From Rhabdornis inornatus (Eukaryota > Chordata > Aves > Passeriformes > Rhabdornithidae): 64,000 bases of DNA. The notes under the pieces are model-generated. The model did not search any database, was not told where the DNA came from, and worked only from the letters and a program-made list of their open reading frames with translations. Below, piece after piece: positions 38,642 through 50,770 of this stretch (positions are counted from its first letter, which is position 1; every line of letters begins with the position of its first letter). The stretch lies in contig VWZS01003478.1 of NCBI GenBank assembly GCA_013397075.1, forward strand, positions 140 through 64,139, given 5' to 3'. A program made the translations under genes and the position numbers.

Positions 38642-38642
38642 N
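38642..38642. other. Single N, assembly junction
   Basis: The only ambiguous base in the window sits exactly between the two 825-bp copies. It most likely marks a join of two contig ends that overlap and were not merged. Confidence 0.9.
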
Positions 38643-39467
38643 TGGATTCAGTATGAGAATCATATTGGAGGCACAGTGGTGTTTTGATTGTTGCTAATTA
38701 ATGCTTACCCTGTGTCAAGGACATTTAATTGTCCCGTGTTCTGCAGCGATCAGGTGCCTGAGGCTGGGGCAGCATGGCTAGGAGAGCTGACCTGACCTGG
38801 CCAAAGGGATATTCCACACACAGACTGATGTGGGCAGCACATAAATACTGGAATTACTTGAAAAGGGGTCAGCTGGGGACAAGGTCTGGCATTGGTCAGC
38901 AGGTGGTGAGCAATTTCTTGTGCATCACTTGTTTTCTTCTTGAGTTTTATCTCATTTTATTATTATTGTTATATTTTTCTCCTTTTCAGTTATCTCAGTT
39001 AGCTTCAAGTTGGCGTACGAGTTTTACTTTTGATTCTCCTTCCCATTCCAGCAGGGAGGGGCTGGGGTGTGGAGGGTAAGCAGGTGGCTGTGTGGTGCTA
39101 AGTTGCCAGATGGGCTTAACCCAGGACAGGGTTTCACACCTGTGTCAACACACAGTGTGTTATCTATCTACATATGATACATTTCTTGGACACAGAGAGA
39201 TGTTCTAAGACTCACCATGATTTAAGCACAGTGAGACAGAGAAGATAGAGGGTTAGCAGCTGATTAATCCTTCTTGCTGGAGTAGGTTTTTATTACTGAT
39301 GTGCCCATCACCTCTGCAGGGCTCTAATTTGAACAAGGAGGCAAATGCCTTCAGTGTGCTCTTCCAGGGTGCCTCTTCCCATTGGTGAGCAGTGCCATGT
39401 CCCAGGCACAGCTTCATGTCCAGTTCAGATACTGACTTCTTGGAGGAGACTGTCATTTAAATCAGAA
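38643..39467. repeat. 825-bp duplicated block, copy 2
   Basis: Starts directly after the N with 'tggattcagtatgag' and ends 'catttaaatcagaa' at 39467, after which unique sequence (acttttttcctg) continues. Its first 486 bp are the 3' part of an ERV LTR. Probably a false duplicate of 37817-38641. Confidence 0.97.
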
Positions 39468-40028
39468 ACTTTTTTCCTGTTGTTCTTTCTTGGAAATTGA
39501 GTGTTTGGCACATGGACTGCTTCTAGTTTAATGACAGGCCCCTTCCCCAATGTGGGCCAGATTTCCCAGTCAATTTTTAGATGCCATACAGCTTCTGACA
39601 CATCAAAGTGAAAACAAAAGTGTCTTAAAATCACAACTGGGCTAAAGCAAAAAAATTGGGAGTTGTTTTTTCTTTCAAAAAAGATTGAAAAGAGACTCAA
39701 TTGGACATAAAGCCAAGTGGGTCTAATGGTCTGTGTCAGTGGAAAACAAATTCACTAATAACCTGTGGAACAGTGCTCCTTGGCACAGCCAGTATTGTGC
39801 CTCCTGCCACAGCTCATGCACACAGTGCCTGCACCATGGCTGGAGGCACCTCCTGACATCCACACTGTCAAAGACTAGAGGATGTGCATGGAGCTGTTCC
39901 AGCTGGAGGCTGGCTGGATGCTGGACAGGTTTCATATTGTAGAGTGTAAAGTGAATTATCCTTATCTTTAGTAGAAGACTTGTTCATTTCTGTGTCTCAT
40001 GGGGAAAAACATATTTGAGAAATTAATG
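39468..40028. other. Intergenic, no recognised gene
   Basis: About 560 bp between the duplicated block and the next LTR. Overlapping open frames of about 70 codons on both strands at 39723-39942 have no recognisable similarity. Confidence 0.45.
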
Positions 40029-40094
40029 ATTGTGATGCCTGGAAAGGCTGACCAGGAATAGAGACTAGGCAGAGCAAAAGGAATAAAATAGGTA

Positions 40095-40100
40095 TTTATT
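40095..40100 (-). promoter_or_regulatory. LTR poly(A) signal AATAAA
   Basis: 'tttatt' on the plus strand, AATAAA on the minus strand, about 95 bp downstream of the LTR's TATA box. Confidence 0.65.
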
Positions 40101-40191
40101 GAAAGGATACACTTTGAGCAGTGCTAGAGCCCAGCCAGGCTTGCACCCAAATAAAATCCAAGATGGATCCTACTCACGAGTCTTTACACTT

Positions 40192-40201
40192 TTATAAGTT
40201 T
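40192..40201 (-). promoter_or_regulatory. LTR TATA box
   Basis: 'cttttataag' on the plus strand reads CTTATAAAAG on the minus strand, in the right order with the AATAAA of the 428-bp LTR. Confidence 0.6.
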
Positions 40202-40464
40202 TGGTTCCTCTACATATTGGGGTCAATTATCCAACCACAGCCCCAGGCTATGAAGTCTCAACCCCCTGGCTTGCCCCCTTCCCTTAGCCATTGTTTGTGC
40301 TTTTTGGGTACTGGCTGTCCTTGATTCTCCAGCTAGGAAAGGATTGTTTTGTCAAACTACCCTGTGAAGAGACCTTACTAACACCTAATATGAAGTTTCA
40401 GAGTTACACACTAAGCAGCAGAGATTCTGAAAAATATAAAAGCTGAAACCCAAGGCATCAATTG

Positions 40465-43400
40465 TCTCCAGCTAAAACCTCTAAGGCAGCTTCCAATTTT
40501 AATTGTTACTACTGAAGTCCCCTGACTTTGTAGTCTCTCTATTCTCTCTTGTTAGCAGAACTGGTAATTGTATTTAAAAACAATTACAACATTTCCTCTG
40601 ATGAGCTTAGCTCCTTTAGCCAGGTCGAACAAGGGTCAGAGGAGATATAATATCTTTTAATGAATATGCTGGCTGGTAAATGCTGAGGAGAGGAAAAAAG
40701 CTTTTTTAGCTGAAACATATTATTAGCTCAGGATCAAATGACTATGTGTTGGTTATGGATAAATTTATACTTTCATATGGAAGACAGTTTCTGGGTATGT
40801 GAAGAAGCAAGATGTGAAGAGCTTGTTTGGTCACAGAAGTGGAGGGCTTAGGCTTGTTTTAAGATGGAGCCTCATGGCCCCATGTGTGGGGCAGAACAGG
40901 CGAAGGGAGCAACTCTCAGAGAAAAGGGATGAGGTTTGTGCCTCTGCTGACACAGTTTTTGTACTGTTATTACTTGTGTTTGAGCTCTCTGGGATTCTGA
41001 GAAGGATATTTCTCTTTGGCTTTACCCAAGATAGTGACTGGTGAACCAGGGCAAAGGAAACATGCACTGCTGCTGCTTCTGGGGCATTCAGAGGAGTCTC
41101 AGTGCATATCTTGCCATTTCCTTTTCTTGCTCTGCTTAAACCTCTGTGGTGGCTTAAACAACAGCAGGAAATAATAGCAGCTGCAGTAGCACATCAATTT
41201 GCAGTTAGTGGAGAGCACCTGATGTCCCCAGTATCTCCTGTTCCTATGTGTGAATCTCGGTTTATTGTCATAGGCTCTGGGTTTGCTGAGCCTGTGGCCT
41301 GAGAATGTCTTGGCAGATGGGTGGATGTCCTGGGGTCCCTCTAAATTTGACCATTGCTGCCTGGCACTTGGTCATCATGACAGTCCCCCTGGCTTGGCAT
41401 TCTTGTCTGACCACTGTCCATTGCCCTGCCAATTCCTCTGAAAAGCAGGAGGTGCTACTTTGTAAGGTTTTTATTCCAGGCTGAATCTTCACAAAATTAT
41501 CATCACTAAAATTACCTTCCTGTGTCCATCTGCTGCGCCCTTTTTTCCATCCTTCCTTCATGAAACCATCAAGTTCTATTTAAGTGAAGTTTTCTGCTTA
41601 GAAAAAACTTTCTCTTCAAACATGCTAACTCTTGTCAACTGGGCCTGTGATAGCTCAAAATATAACATGCACCAACTGGGAATTATTTGCAAAAAAAGCT
41701 TCTTGTTTAACCGTCTCACTGACATTCAGCAGTTTGTGGTCTTTGCCTGAATTCTGGATTTTAGACTTCTCCCACTGTAAGTCATGGGACCTGCTAGGTG
41801 CAGTGTGTACAGCACTAACTGTGGAAGCTCTTAGGAGCAAAAAACAAGTTTTAGCTATATTCTTCCGTTATATTCTTCAAGGGTAGGCAAATGCCACTGA
41901 ATAAACAATGTGGCAAAAAAAAATTGGTAACTTTGACGGGATGGTGTACACACTGAAACAACGCTGAATTTTTTGAGAATTAAGGGTTGCTGGGAGAATG
42001 TGATGCATCATTGTCTAAGAGTATACTTTGTTCTAAAAAAGCACATTCTTTTTGTTTGCTTCTGCACTAACTGTTTGAATGTCTTCGGAAAACTTCATAA
42101 GTAACCCACTACAGACTGAGAGTAAAATCTCAACAGGGGTAGGGGTGCAGCACCTACAACTTCTAGGACTATGAAGGAAGGTAAATGAGGCAGCTCATTT
42201 TCCTACTACTCATGCTGCTGCTGTGTATGCTTTTCTTTCTCTGCATGGAAAGCAGACACAGGAAATCTGTGAAGCTTCCCATGTGGCATCAGCACCGTGC
42301 AACTCTGCTCGCTTATTTTTATTTTTTTTGGTGCATGGTAGGAGGATGAAAAGAAAAGCTTAACTGTGAGGAAAAATATTGTGAAAGTATTGATTCAGTA
42401 TCTGAATCTCAATAGGTCAATAGGTTTTCAGCTCCTCACTGCCTAACTCTTTCCTTCTCTGTTGCAGCAGGGTACCCTAGTGATCAGTGTTGGTTAACAG
42501 AACATGAAAGACCAAACTAGTTCATCTGTCAGGGAGATTTCTTTTGGAAATGCCTGCAGGGTCAGACAGAAAGTGAGAGCAATGGCCCAGCAAGGAGACA
42601 AGTCTATGAGCAATTCCAAAGCCTGAAACTGAATAGACATATCATAGGCAGGTAGATGTGGTGTGTCAGAGCCAGCAGGTGTCCTTTTTTCAGAACAATA
42701 CTTCCTACTGACTTTTTTATCTTTCAGTAGGGAATTTTTGTTTTTGTTTGAAAACCACAGTTTGGAAAGAAATGTATTTACTTTACATTACATTTTTGGG
42801 TTTAAGCACTTTACCATGGGTAAGCTAGTAAAATAATCATGGCTAACTTAATAAAGAAATCTGAAAGATCAATAAATTGCTTATAACTATGGCTAATAAT
42901 TATCTATAATCATAGATGTCCACAGGATCATTTCTAACAGTAGCCATAGGAGTCTGGCACATTGTTTAGGGATCCTTTACAAAGAGCCTGCATAGAAGTT
43001 GCGACCAAGGATTATTAAAAGCTGCTCATTGCACAACCTCCCACCTCCTTAAATGAGAAGCATGTGGATCTGTAATGTGGAAGGATGTGTAATGTCAGCA
43101 TCTTCTGCAGGGGTGCACCACACTTCTGTGTGTGTGCGGGACTCTTATGGAGGACTTGCTGTGTTTGGTGAGGTTTTCTGGACAGTTTTGTCATTGTCCA
43201 TAAGCAAAATTAAATCAGTCTGAACTGTTAGAAACATTTTTGTCACTCTTCCCAGTTTGCAGAAATCCTGCATATTCACTCCCTGCAAGAGGAATAACTG
43301 CCTTGTCCTTTGAGGGCAGCGTTTCATTACACAGGAGTTAAGGTATGTATGCTAGTAACCCCTAAGACATAATTCCCCTCTTTCTACTAAGAAGTGCAGC

Positions 43401-46400
43401 AGTCGTGCTGGTGGTGAGGAACATGATCAGTGCCATCAAAGTGAAAAACTAGGGCCTCTCTGAACTATCCAGGCAGTGAATGCACCCATTTTCACTTGTT
43501 TATTCTTCAAAATCATGCAGTGTTCATGGATGTTTAGTCTCCCACACACTAGGTAATGCATGTACTCTTGGCTGCTGATGCTTTTAAGCCCTAGAGACCA
43601 TGGCTGAGCAACAGCCTTCTGCCTTGAAATAAAGACCCAGGTTTTGTTGGTCCCATTGTAAACACTGACTCTCCGTGGACATCAGTGCAGCAAAATCCAC
43701 ATAGTGCCCACTGCTGGGCCAAAGCTGGCTGTGGGGACAGTGTTATGAGACACCAGCAGGCTCTTCCAGTGATGTGGCTGCAAAGATATTTTAGAGAGCC
43801 CTTGAATCTGCAGAGTTGGACTGCTTTGCACAAGAGACAGCTGGCTTGTAATTAATTCTTTTATAATATTAATGACATTAAACAGCATTTTCCCAGATGA
43901 TCTGAATAGAGATTGTTTTCTCTTTCGCCACATTTAGATTTACACTAAAGAATAAACTTTAGGAGGCACTACAAAAAGCAATGCACAGTGTGCCCCTGCA
44001 GAGGCTGTAATGCATAGTATTAACGTCTCCCTTCTGTGGATGCGTTTCTAATCAGGATTGTACAGATTTTATACAGGCTTTTACAGAACCCCCACCAGTG
44101 TACTATCTGAAGGGTTTCCATGGCGCTTCTGCCAGGCATGGGTCATTCTATAGTATGTCATCAGAGAGAAAAATGTGGTTGCAGAAAAGCATTTTACTTT
44201 ATTTAGATTTGAACTGTTTTAAGTTTTGAGCTTTATTAATGGCTACAGTTCTGGTGGCCTTAATAAAAAGCTGTGAAACTGAGGCTGAGTTGCATGCAAT
44301 GATGGGAATGAGCCTCTTGCAGAGACAAGGTTAAAAGCACCATTCTCTGATGCCACCCAGCATCAGCACCACGAAAAACATAGTGAACTTCAGACTGAAC
44401 CCTGCCTGCAGACGTGCAAATAGAAATCAAGTCTTCCTGAGCTATCAAATATAGTCTCCCACTATCCCTGTCTGTCACTTCTTGTTTTCCTATTCACATG
44501 TCTACCAAGCCCACTTCTGCATGTCACCTTGCCCATTGCCCAGGCTGAGAGACTCCTCCAGAGACTCTTGTGGCTGACCACTGTCATCCCACTTCCAGCC
44601 TGACACTATTATTGGCAGTTTGCACCTTTTGCTGTAGTGCCAAACACACACCTCTTACCCTTAAATGCCTCTTTCTGCTGTTTAATTTATCCATCTTCTA
44701 TTTCAAGAGAAAAATTCCACTGCTCATTGCCAACAGCTTCCGATGGCTAATTGCTCCAGGATGTTTCATGCCCTCACAGGGACCAGACACCCATTTTGAT
44801 GTGTGCCTACTCTAATGCCCATTAATTCATACTGCAGACAAATTACTTTTGTTGTAATCTTAAAAAAAAAAAATAAATCTAAAAAGAAAATTTAAATTCA
44901 GATTATGTTACAACAGCTTTTTCTATTTCATAATAATATTGTTTAATGCTAGCCCCTGGATGAGGTAAGACCATAACACAATGGATGTGAGCTCCAATCA
45001 CACTTCTGAGCATGGTTACACTCATCTTCTCCCCATCCTCAGGAGTATTTCATTATCCATTACAAAGTGGTGTTCCAGGTGAGTCCACAGCTGGTGGCTT
45101 GGACACTCAGGCAGGTGCTGTGTGCTCACATCCTTACAGTTTAGGTTTCCTAGTGCTGTGGGGATCTGGGCAGGCCCTTGTGATCCACAGGGTCTTTACA
45201 GCTGACAGCAGGGACACAGGGTGTTGATGACCAAATACGGCAAGTGAGGAGGAAATCACAGGGTTTAAATAGGTGACTGCATCCTGGAGTGGTGACTGGG
45301 AAGTTTTACGGCTCCAGTGATGCAGTGATGCCTGGAGCCATTCCTGGGACTCATGGACACCAGGCCAACCATAGTTACCTGGGCATCATCACCCACCCCT
45401 TGTGCAAAATGGCAGAGTGAAGGGAGATCAACCCATGGCTCCCTCCACATGGATTGCCCATATGGAGTAGACAATCTTCAGTTCAAAGGCATGAATGCTA
45501 GGGCAAGGGTTTTTGTTGCACCATTGCCATCAGGAGGGGGACTATCACCGAAAAAGGATGAGCAAGTGATTTGATGTTACCTGGAATATTTTTGTAGAAA
45601 CCATGGAAACAGACTTTCTCAAAATTAACAGCAGCTTTGCTGTCTGGGAGCTCATTCTGCACCTGCTTAAGCTGTTACTGGTTGCTAATCCCCTTCCTGT
45701 GGTAAGGCTGCCTGAGCAGGTGAAGCCAAGCATCTGAGTACTTGTCTGAGTTTGGTCATTGCACCGCTAAGGCTTCAGAGGAACAGCGATTTTGTCAGTG
45801 AAATCTCTGTGTATACTATGAGTGTGTGTGTAATTTCCAACCAGATAATTTTAATTTATTCATGTATAAAAGCTCTCACAGTTTGCTGTTTGTCTTGCAT
45901 TGTTCTTGTACGTGGACAAATCGCTCTTCAGTGCTGTGTCAGAAACAATTATTTATGGCCTGGTGAAGGTCTCATTTTTCATTATATTTTATCATTCTGC
46001 TTCATGCTAATTACAAACTGGAACTGTTTATTTACTCAAACCACAGGGGCTCAGCAGTATTGCTAGGTACTCTGCATGGCAATGCGAAATGCAAAAAAGA
46101 GAGTTGCTCTCTGAGTGGGCTTCTTTTCCCCATGCACAGGCTGCCAGCATTACGGATGTGTGGCAGAACCCACACTTCACTTACTCTGCCAACTTGTGTG
46201 TATTAGTGCTATTTAATATTCACTGTGAGGAGGGTATTTTGGAGGACTTCTATGAATCAGTTCAGTCTCAGAGCTGTTTCATTTGATGAGGTCTGGTTTG
46301 TTGTGGTTTTTTTTGATGGGGTTGGTAAATATCTTATCTGAAGCTCTTTCAAGAGCTTCTCTAGTTGTACCCCGAGGCTGTTATGTACCTTGTGGGCTGT

Positions 46401-48158
46401 GGCAGAGCATATGCTGCTGCATGGTGCTGCCAGGCAGATGTAGGGGGAGCTGGGCAGTGCTGTGACAGCTCCTGTTTTGTCACCCGGCTCACACTGCAGG
46501 ACCAAGAGCAAGGGAAAGCTATCAGGTAAGAGGCTATGATACTTCCTCCTTACTTTGCTGCAACTTCCCAGGCAGCTGATATGCTCTGCTAGCCTGAGGG
46601 TGAATAACAGTAATTGTCATAATATGACACTCTTACCAAAGATTTCTGAACTATACTATCATACTCAAAAGGGAGAATAATTAATTAAAAAAAAATCAAA
46701 GCATTGAAGGCCTATACTTCTTGAGGATTTTTTACAGATGTGAATCACTGAACATTGTTATTAAAATAAAAACCTTTGTCCTAGTTGCTGCAAACAGAGC
46801 CAATGTTTTATGGTGGAAGTTCTTTTAGCTGCAGCTGCATAGAGCCTGATGCTTTTTATTGAGTCAGAGGGAGAAAGAATGTGAACAATACATTAGAGCA
46901 AAAGGAAAATCTCATAATTTTTTGGCTTGATATGGTGATCCATCTGTAATTCAATATCAGTCATATATCAGATGGTAATAAAATCACTGTGAGACAACAT
47001 ACAAATCTGATGGTTATTTTTTTTCAACTGAATGGAGGTCTTTCCATCCTTTTTAAGGGGCTCTCCCTGCTAAGAGTACAGAAATTGCTTTTACTTGATC
47101 CAATTTCACATTACTATAGAAAGTAAATTTCATGCTACATTTCATTTTCAGATGTAGGATATAAAATCATGAGCTACAAAAAGAAAGTCGTGTACTGCTC
47201 CTATCCTTTGTCTCATAATACAAATAAACAAACAAAAAGCATGGAAAGAAACAGTTTCCTATGGAAAAAAGCCGTACCACACAGGGGAGAAATCAGGATT
47301 CTGTGTACCTTCCTATACAATATGTTACAGCTTTATTTTTTTAAGGGGCAATGATTTGCACAGTGGAAGGTCAGAAGTTCACACACCCTGCTTGCCTCGG
47401 TTCCTGCTTGTGGTTCTCACTGAATGCATGACCTGTCATTCACTCCCCTGGTCAGCTGATTAATCCATAAAAGCACTGGAAGACACCTTTAGTGACTTAG
47501 TCTGACCCACATGCCACATGCTATAAAGCTTCACCCTGACTCACTGATCTATGTACGATTTATCTTCCAGAAAAATACCCAGTCCTGATTAAGAGAGAGC
47601 AAGTGGTGGCTGAACATCAGTGTCCCTTGGTGCTTTGTTCCAGCTGTCAGCATCCTCACCTGCCAGACTTGGTGTCCCCATCTCTCTAAGGTGGAGATGT
47701 CTGCCAATCATTCTTACTTTACTCTTGTCTGTGACAGAGATGGCTTGTCTTTACCAATGCTTGAATTCCAGCAGGTGGCAAAGGGAGCCCTTATGCACCT
47801 TCTGAGATCTATAGTTCTGTGAAACCCTATGTTATTTTATCCAGGCCAAAAATATATAGCAATTTTTAAATCATATAATTAATATATTATTCTAAGACAA
47901 TCTAGCTGTGATCAGAAGTTTGCCCCTTATTTTTGGCTGAAGATTAAGCCTCAGAAGCAGATCTATCACCTAGTAAAGGACAAATCAGATAATTGACCTT
48001 TTATTTGAAAGTCTCGAGGCAGTACTTTGCAGGAAAAACATAACCTGAGCATTTTCAAACAGCAAGGAAGAAAATTCACTACCAGAGAGATTAGCATGTT
48101 GATAGACTAATGAAATACCACAGAACCTGACCATATCAGATCACACCCAGCTGCATTT
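40465..48158. other. Intergenic, no recognised gene
   Basis: About 7.7 kb without an exon, LTR or CR1 tail that I can support. The short open frames are scattered and unrelated to known proteins. The repeat-free AT-rich blocks around 45840-46050 and 46600-47000 have the look of possible conserved noncoding DNA, but only an alignment could show it. Confidence 0.45.
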
Positions 48159-48163
48159 CTTCA

Positions 48164-49262
48164 TGTATTGGTTTTGCACACCCTCATTTTGATTGGGGGG
48201 GAGGAGGGGGGGCGGGTTGCAGGAAGGGAGAATCAGAGAGGTGCTTTCTGTGAGAAGTTGCCAGAAGCTTCCACCATATCCAGCAGAGCCAATCCCTGGT
48301 GGATCTGAAGATGGATGTGCCACTGGCCAAGACTGGGCCAATTAGAAATGGTGGTAACGCCTCTGTGAGAATGTATTTAAGAAGAAATCTAAACAAAGCT
48401 TGTGGAGCAGTTCTAATTTCAGGGAGAGCAGAGCAGGGTGAGAACATGTGAGACAAACATATAGAGACACCAAGGTCAGTGAAGGAGGAGGGGCAGGAGC
48501 TGCTCCAGGCACTGGAACTGAGATTCCCCTGCAGCCCCTGGAGGAGCCCATGGTGAGGAGCTCTGCCCCCACAGCCCAGGGAGGTCCCCAGGGATGCAGA
48601 GATCCACCTGCAGCCCCTGGAGGAGCCCACACCAGAGCAGCTGGCTGCCTGAAGGAGCCTGTGAGCCTGTGGGAGACCTGTGGGAAGCGGGCCCTGCTCC
48701 AGGCTGGAGCAGCCTGTCCTTGAAGGACTGCACCCCACAGAAGAGTGACCCACTGCTGCAGCAGTTTGAGGGGTGCTGCTGTCCATGGAATGGACTCACA
48801 TGGCAGCAGTTTGCAGGGAGCTGCTGCCTGTGAGATGGAGCCATGCTGGAGAAGTTCATGGAGAACTGTGTCCCATGGCAGGGACCCCAGGGTGCAGCAG
48901 GGGAATGACTCCTCTCCCTCAGCAGTGAGAGTAGCCCCAGGTGATGAACTGACCACAACCCCCACTCCCTGTCTCCTTGCACTGCTGGGGGAGGAGTAGA
49001 GCTGGGAAGGAGGGAATGGGGTGGGAAAGGTGTTTTTAAGGGTTTATTTTACTTTTCTCTGATTTTGTTAGTATAAATTCACTTCATATCTCTTAAGTTG
49101 AGCCTGTTTTGCCCATGATGGTATTTGGTGAGTGATCTCTCCCAGTCTTTATCTCAACCCGTGAACCCTTCATTAATTTTTCTCTCCCCTGTTCAGCTGC
49201 AGAGAGGGGTGAGTGAGAAGCTTTGGTGGAGGCCTGCCATCTGCCCAAGTTAATCCACTACA
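48164..49262 (+). mobile_element. Complete ERV LTR (solo), 1,099 bp, ERVL-like
   Basis: Starts TGTATTGGTTTTGCAC and ends ...AATCCACTACA, with an exact 5-bp target-site duplication CTTCA (48159-48163 and 49263-49267). Order of parts: a G-rich tract (48195-48216), 'gaagcttccaccat', 'ccaattagaaatggtggtaacgcctctgtgagaa', a TATA-like 'tatttaagaagaa' at about 48374, a GC-rich middle made of degenerate repeated 'cagcccctggaggagccca'-like units, a degenerate poly(A) region (tataaattcac, about 49071), then 'ttttgcccatgatggtatttggtgagtgatctctccc' near the 3' end. The same family is at 1-440. The 168-207-codon open frames on the minus strand come from the repetitive GC-rich middle and are not genes. No retroviral internal region is present. 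Confidence 0.9.
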
Positions 49263-49267
49263 CTTCA

Positions 49268-50689
49268 ATGGCCCCACAATTCTTAATTGTTTTGTCATAA
49301 GTATATTAGAAGTAGGGGGCAAAAAACTTTGGAGAGCAGCATCCCTGTAGAAAACTCATTCTGACTCAAAATAAGCACAGCTGAAAACTCTTGATGTCTT
49401 TCTGTGTTGCCATTGCAACAGGCATATAAATAATCTCTCTCTCAGGCACAACTGTATCAGACAAACCCTAACTACTCTAAAATCTCTGTGTGGCACACAC
49501 AGAGTGATTAGTCCTGCCTGACAGTTATGCTGTCAGGGTTCTCTTCTAGTTTCTAAGGCAAAATTATAGTGATTTTTGCTTAGATGTAACAAACTCAAGA
49601 AATGGTCTTACTGAAACTTAGATCTGCCCTCTCCCAACAGAAATGCAGAAGCTTGTTCATGGTCTGCTGAATCTCTGTCTATAGCATGGGAGATCAAAAG
49701 TACCCAGACCCGTGGAAAGCTGTGCCTGACCTGCCATCTGCAATCCTGTAATATCAAGGTGTGTAATGGACCATAAGTGAGGACTTGAAGATCTCCATGC
49801 ACAGAGAGAAAACTTTCTGGATCCTGGTTAGACACACAGGTCTAACCAGGATCCAGAAAGTTTTCTTTTATGTCTGTTTATGTAGGTCTGTGCATTAGTG
49901 AGTCACCCAGGCTCTATTTTCCACACTTTGTTCCCTCCCTCCCAGTGTGCATCCTCAGGGACATGAAGCAATATATCTATGCCATACTTCTGTAGAGATT
50001 ACAAATAGTTTTCCATCCTTTCCTTTTGGCAGAAACGCCAGAGCTTGGAAATTCTAAACCTATGGGCAGAGAGCAGTTGATGGAGCTTTTACCTAGACAA
50101 GACATACATAAGCATTAGTAGTTTTGTACCAGTGTTAGGAAACACTTAAGGATCCAAATTTTTGTCTCACCAGTATCTTCAGCACCTCAAAACATGCTAG
50201 CAAAGTAAGTATAGCATTGTGTTCATGCTTTGGTCAGGAAGTTTTCAGGTAGTCCAGGAACTTTCTTTTTATTTTGTTTTTCCAGCCAAGAAACATCTCT
50301 ATTGATCCTTATTCCTGTCATGTCTAGTATAGGTTCTCAAAACTCCTTTTTCCTATGTCTCAACTGGAATGCTGTGAGAAGCCTGTGATTGTATAGCATG
50401 CAGCTAACATCTCAAAAACAATGACATCCAAGGTGAGCAATTCAAAATCCTCATCTTCATTGACAAAGTAATTTCCAGAATGATCATAAGCTTTCTGCTT
50501 GAGGGACTTCCCCATCACCCAGAAAATTCCATGCTTCAGGCAAGATAATACTTCTGGGACAGGTTATTGAGATGCACAGGGAATCTTCAGTTGAGTATCC
50601 CTGTAGATGAGGGAGGAGTGGGCTGAGCATGAGCCTTACTGTAAAGTGTATAGCACATTCTTCTTTAAGACACGGAATACGTATTAAAA
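49268..50689. other. Intergenic with one strong hairpin
   Basis: No gene recognised. It holds the perfect inverted repeat at 49807-49866, described separately. Confidence 0.5.
49807..49866. repeat. Perfect inverted repeat (27-bp arms, 6-nt loop)
   Basis: Arms 49807-49833 and 49840-49866 are exact reverse complements (left arm core ctttctggatcctggttag) around the loop 'acacag'. There are no terminal duplications or transposon features, so this is not a recognised MITE. Confidence 0.95.
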
Positions 50690-50770
50690 CCAATACCATG
50701 GCAGAGGGGTAGGAACTACATCATATCTGAGGCTGCTTCCAACCCAAACTATTTTGTGGTTATAACACAT
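50690..50770 (+). mobile_element. CR1 LINE 3' tail
   Basis: 'ccatggcagaggggtaggaactacatcatatctgaggctgcttccaacccaaactattttgtggtt' matches the last 70-80 bp of CR1 (ggcaggggggttggaactagatgatctttaaggtcccttccaacccaaaccattctgtgatt). Confidence 0.8.

Larger units (their letters stand above)
40033..40460 (-). mobile_element. Complete ERV1-like solo LTR, 428 bp
   Basis: Termini are TGATGCCT at 40033 and AGGCATCA at 40460, an 8-bp perfect inverted terminal repeat. The exact 4-bp duplication ATTG flanks it (40029-40032 and 40461-40464); 4 bp is typical of class I (ERV1, gammaretrovirus-like) elements. On the minus strand there is a CTTATAAAAG TATA box at about 40192-40201 and an AATAAA at 40095-40100, then a U5 of about 60 bp. 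No internal retroviral sequence is next to it, so it is a solo LTR. Confidence 0.9.

Noticed and set aside
37948..39079. Two identical 101-codon frames that looked like a duplicated gene pair
   Set aside because: Both lie in an ERV LTR and the duplication is an apparent assembly artefact around an N.
48184..48982. Open frames of 168-207 codons on the minus strand
   Set aside because: They fall in the repetitive GC-rich middle of a complete LTR with target-site duplications, in several overlapping frames at once.
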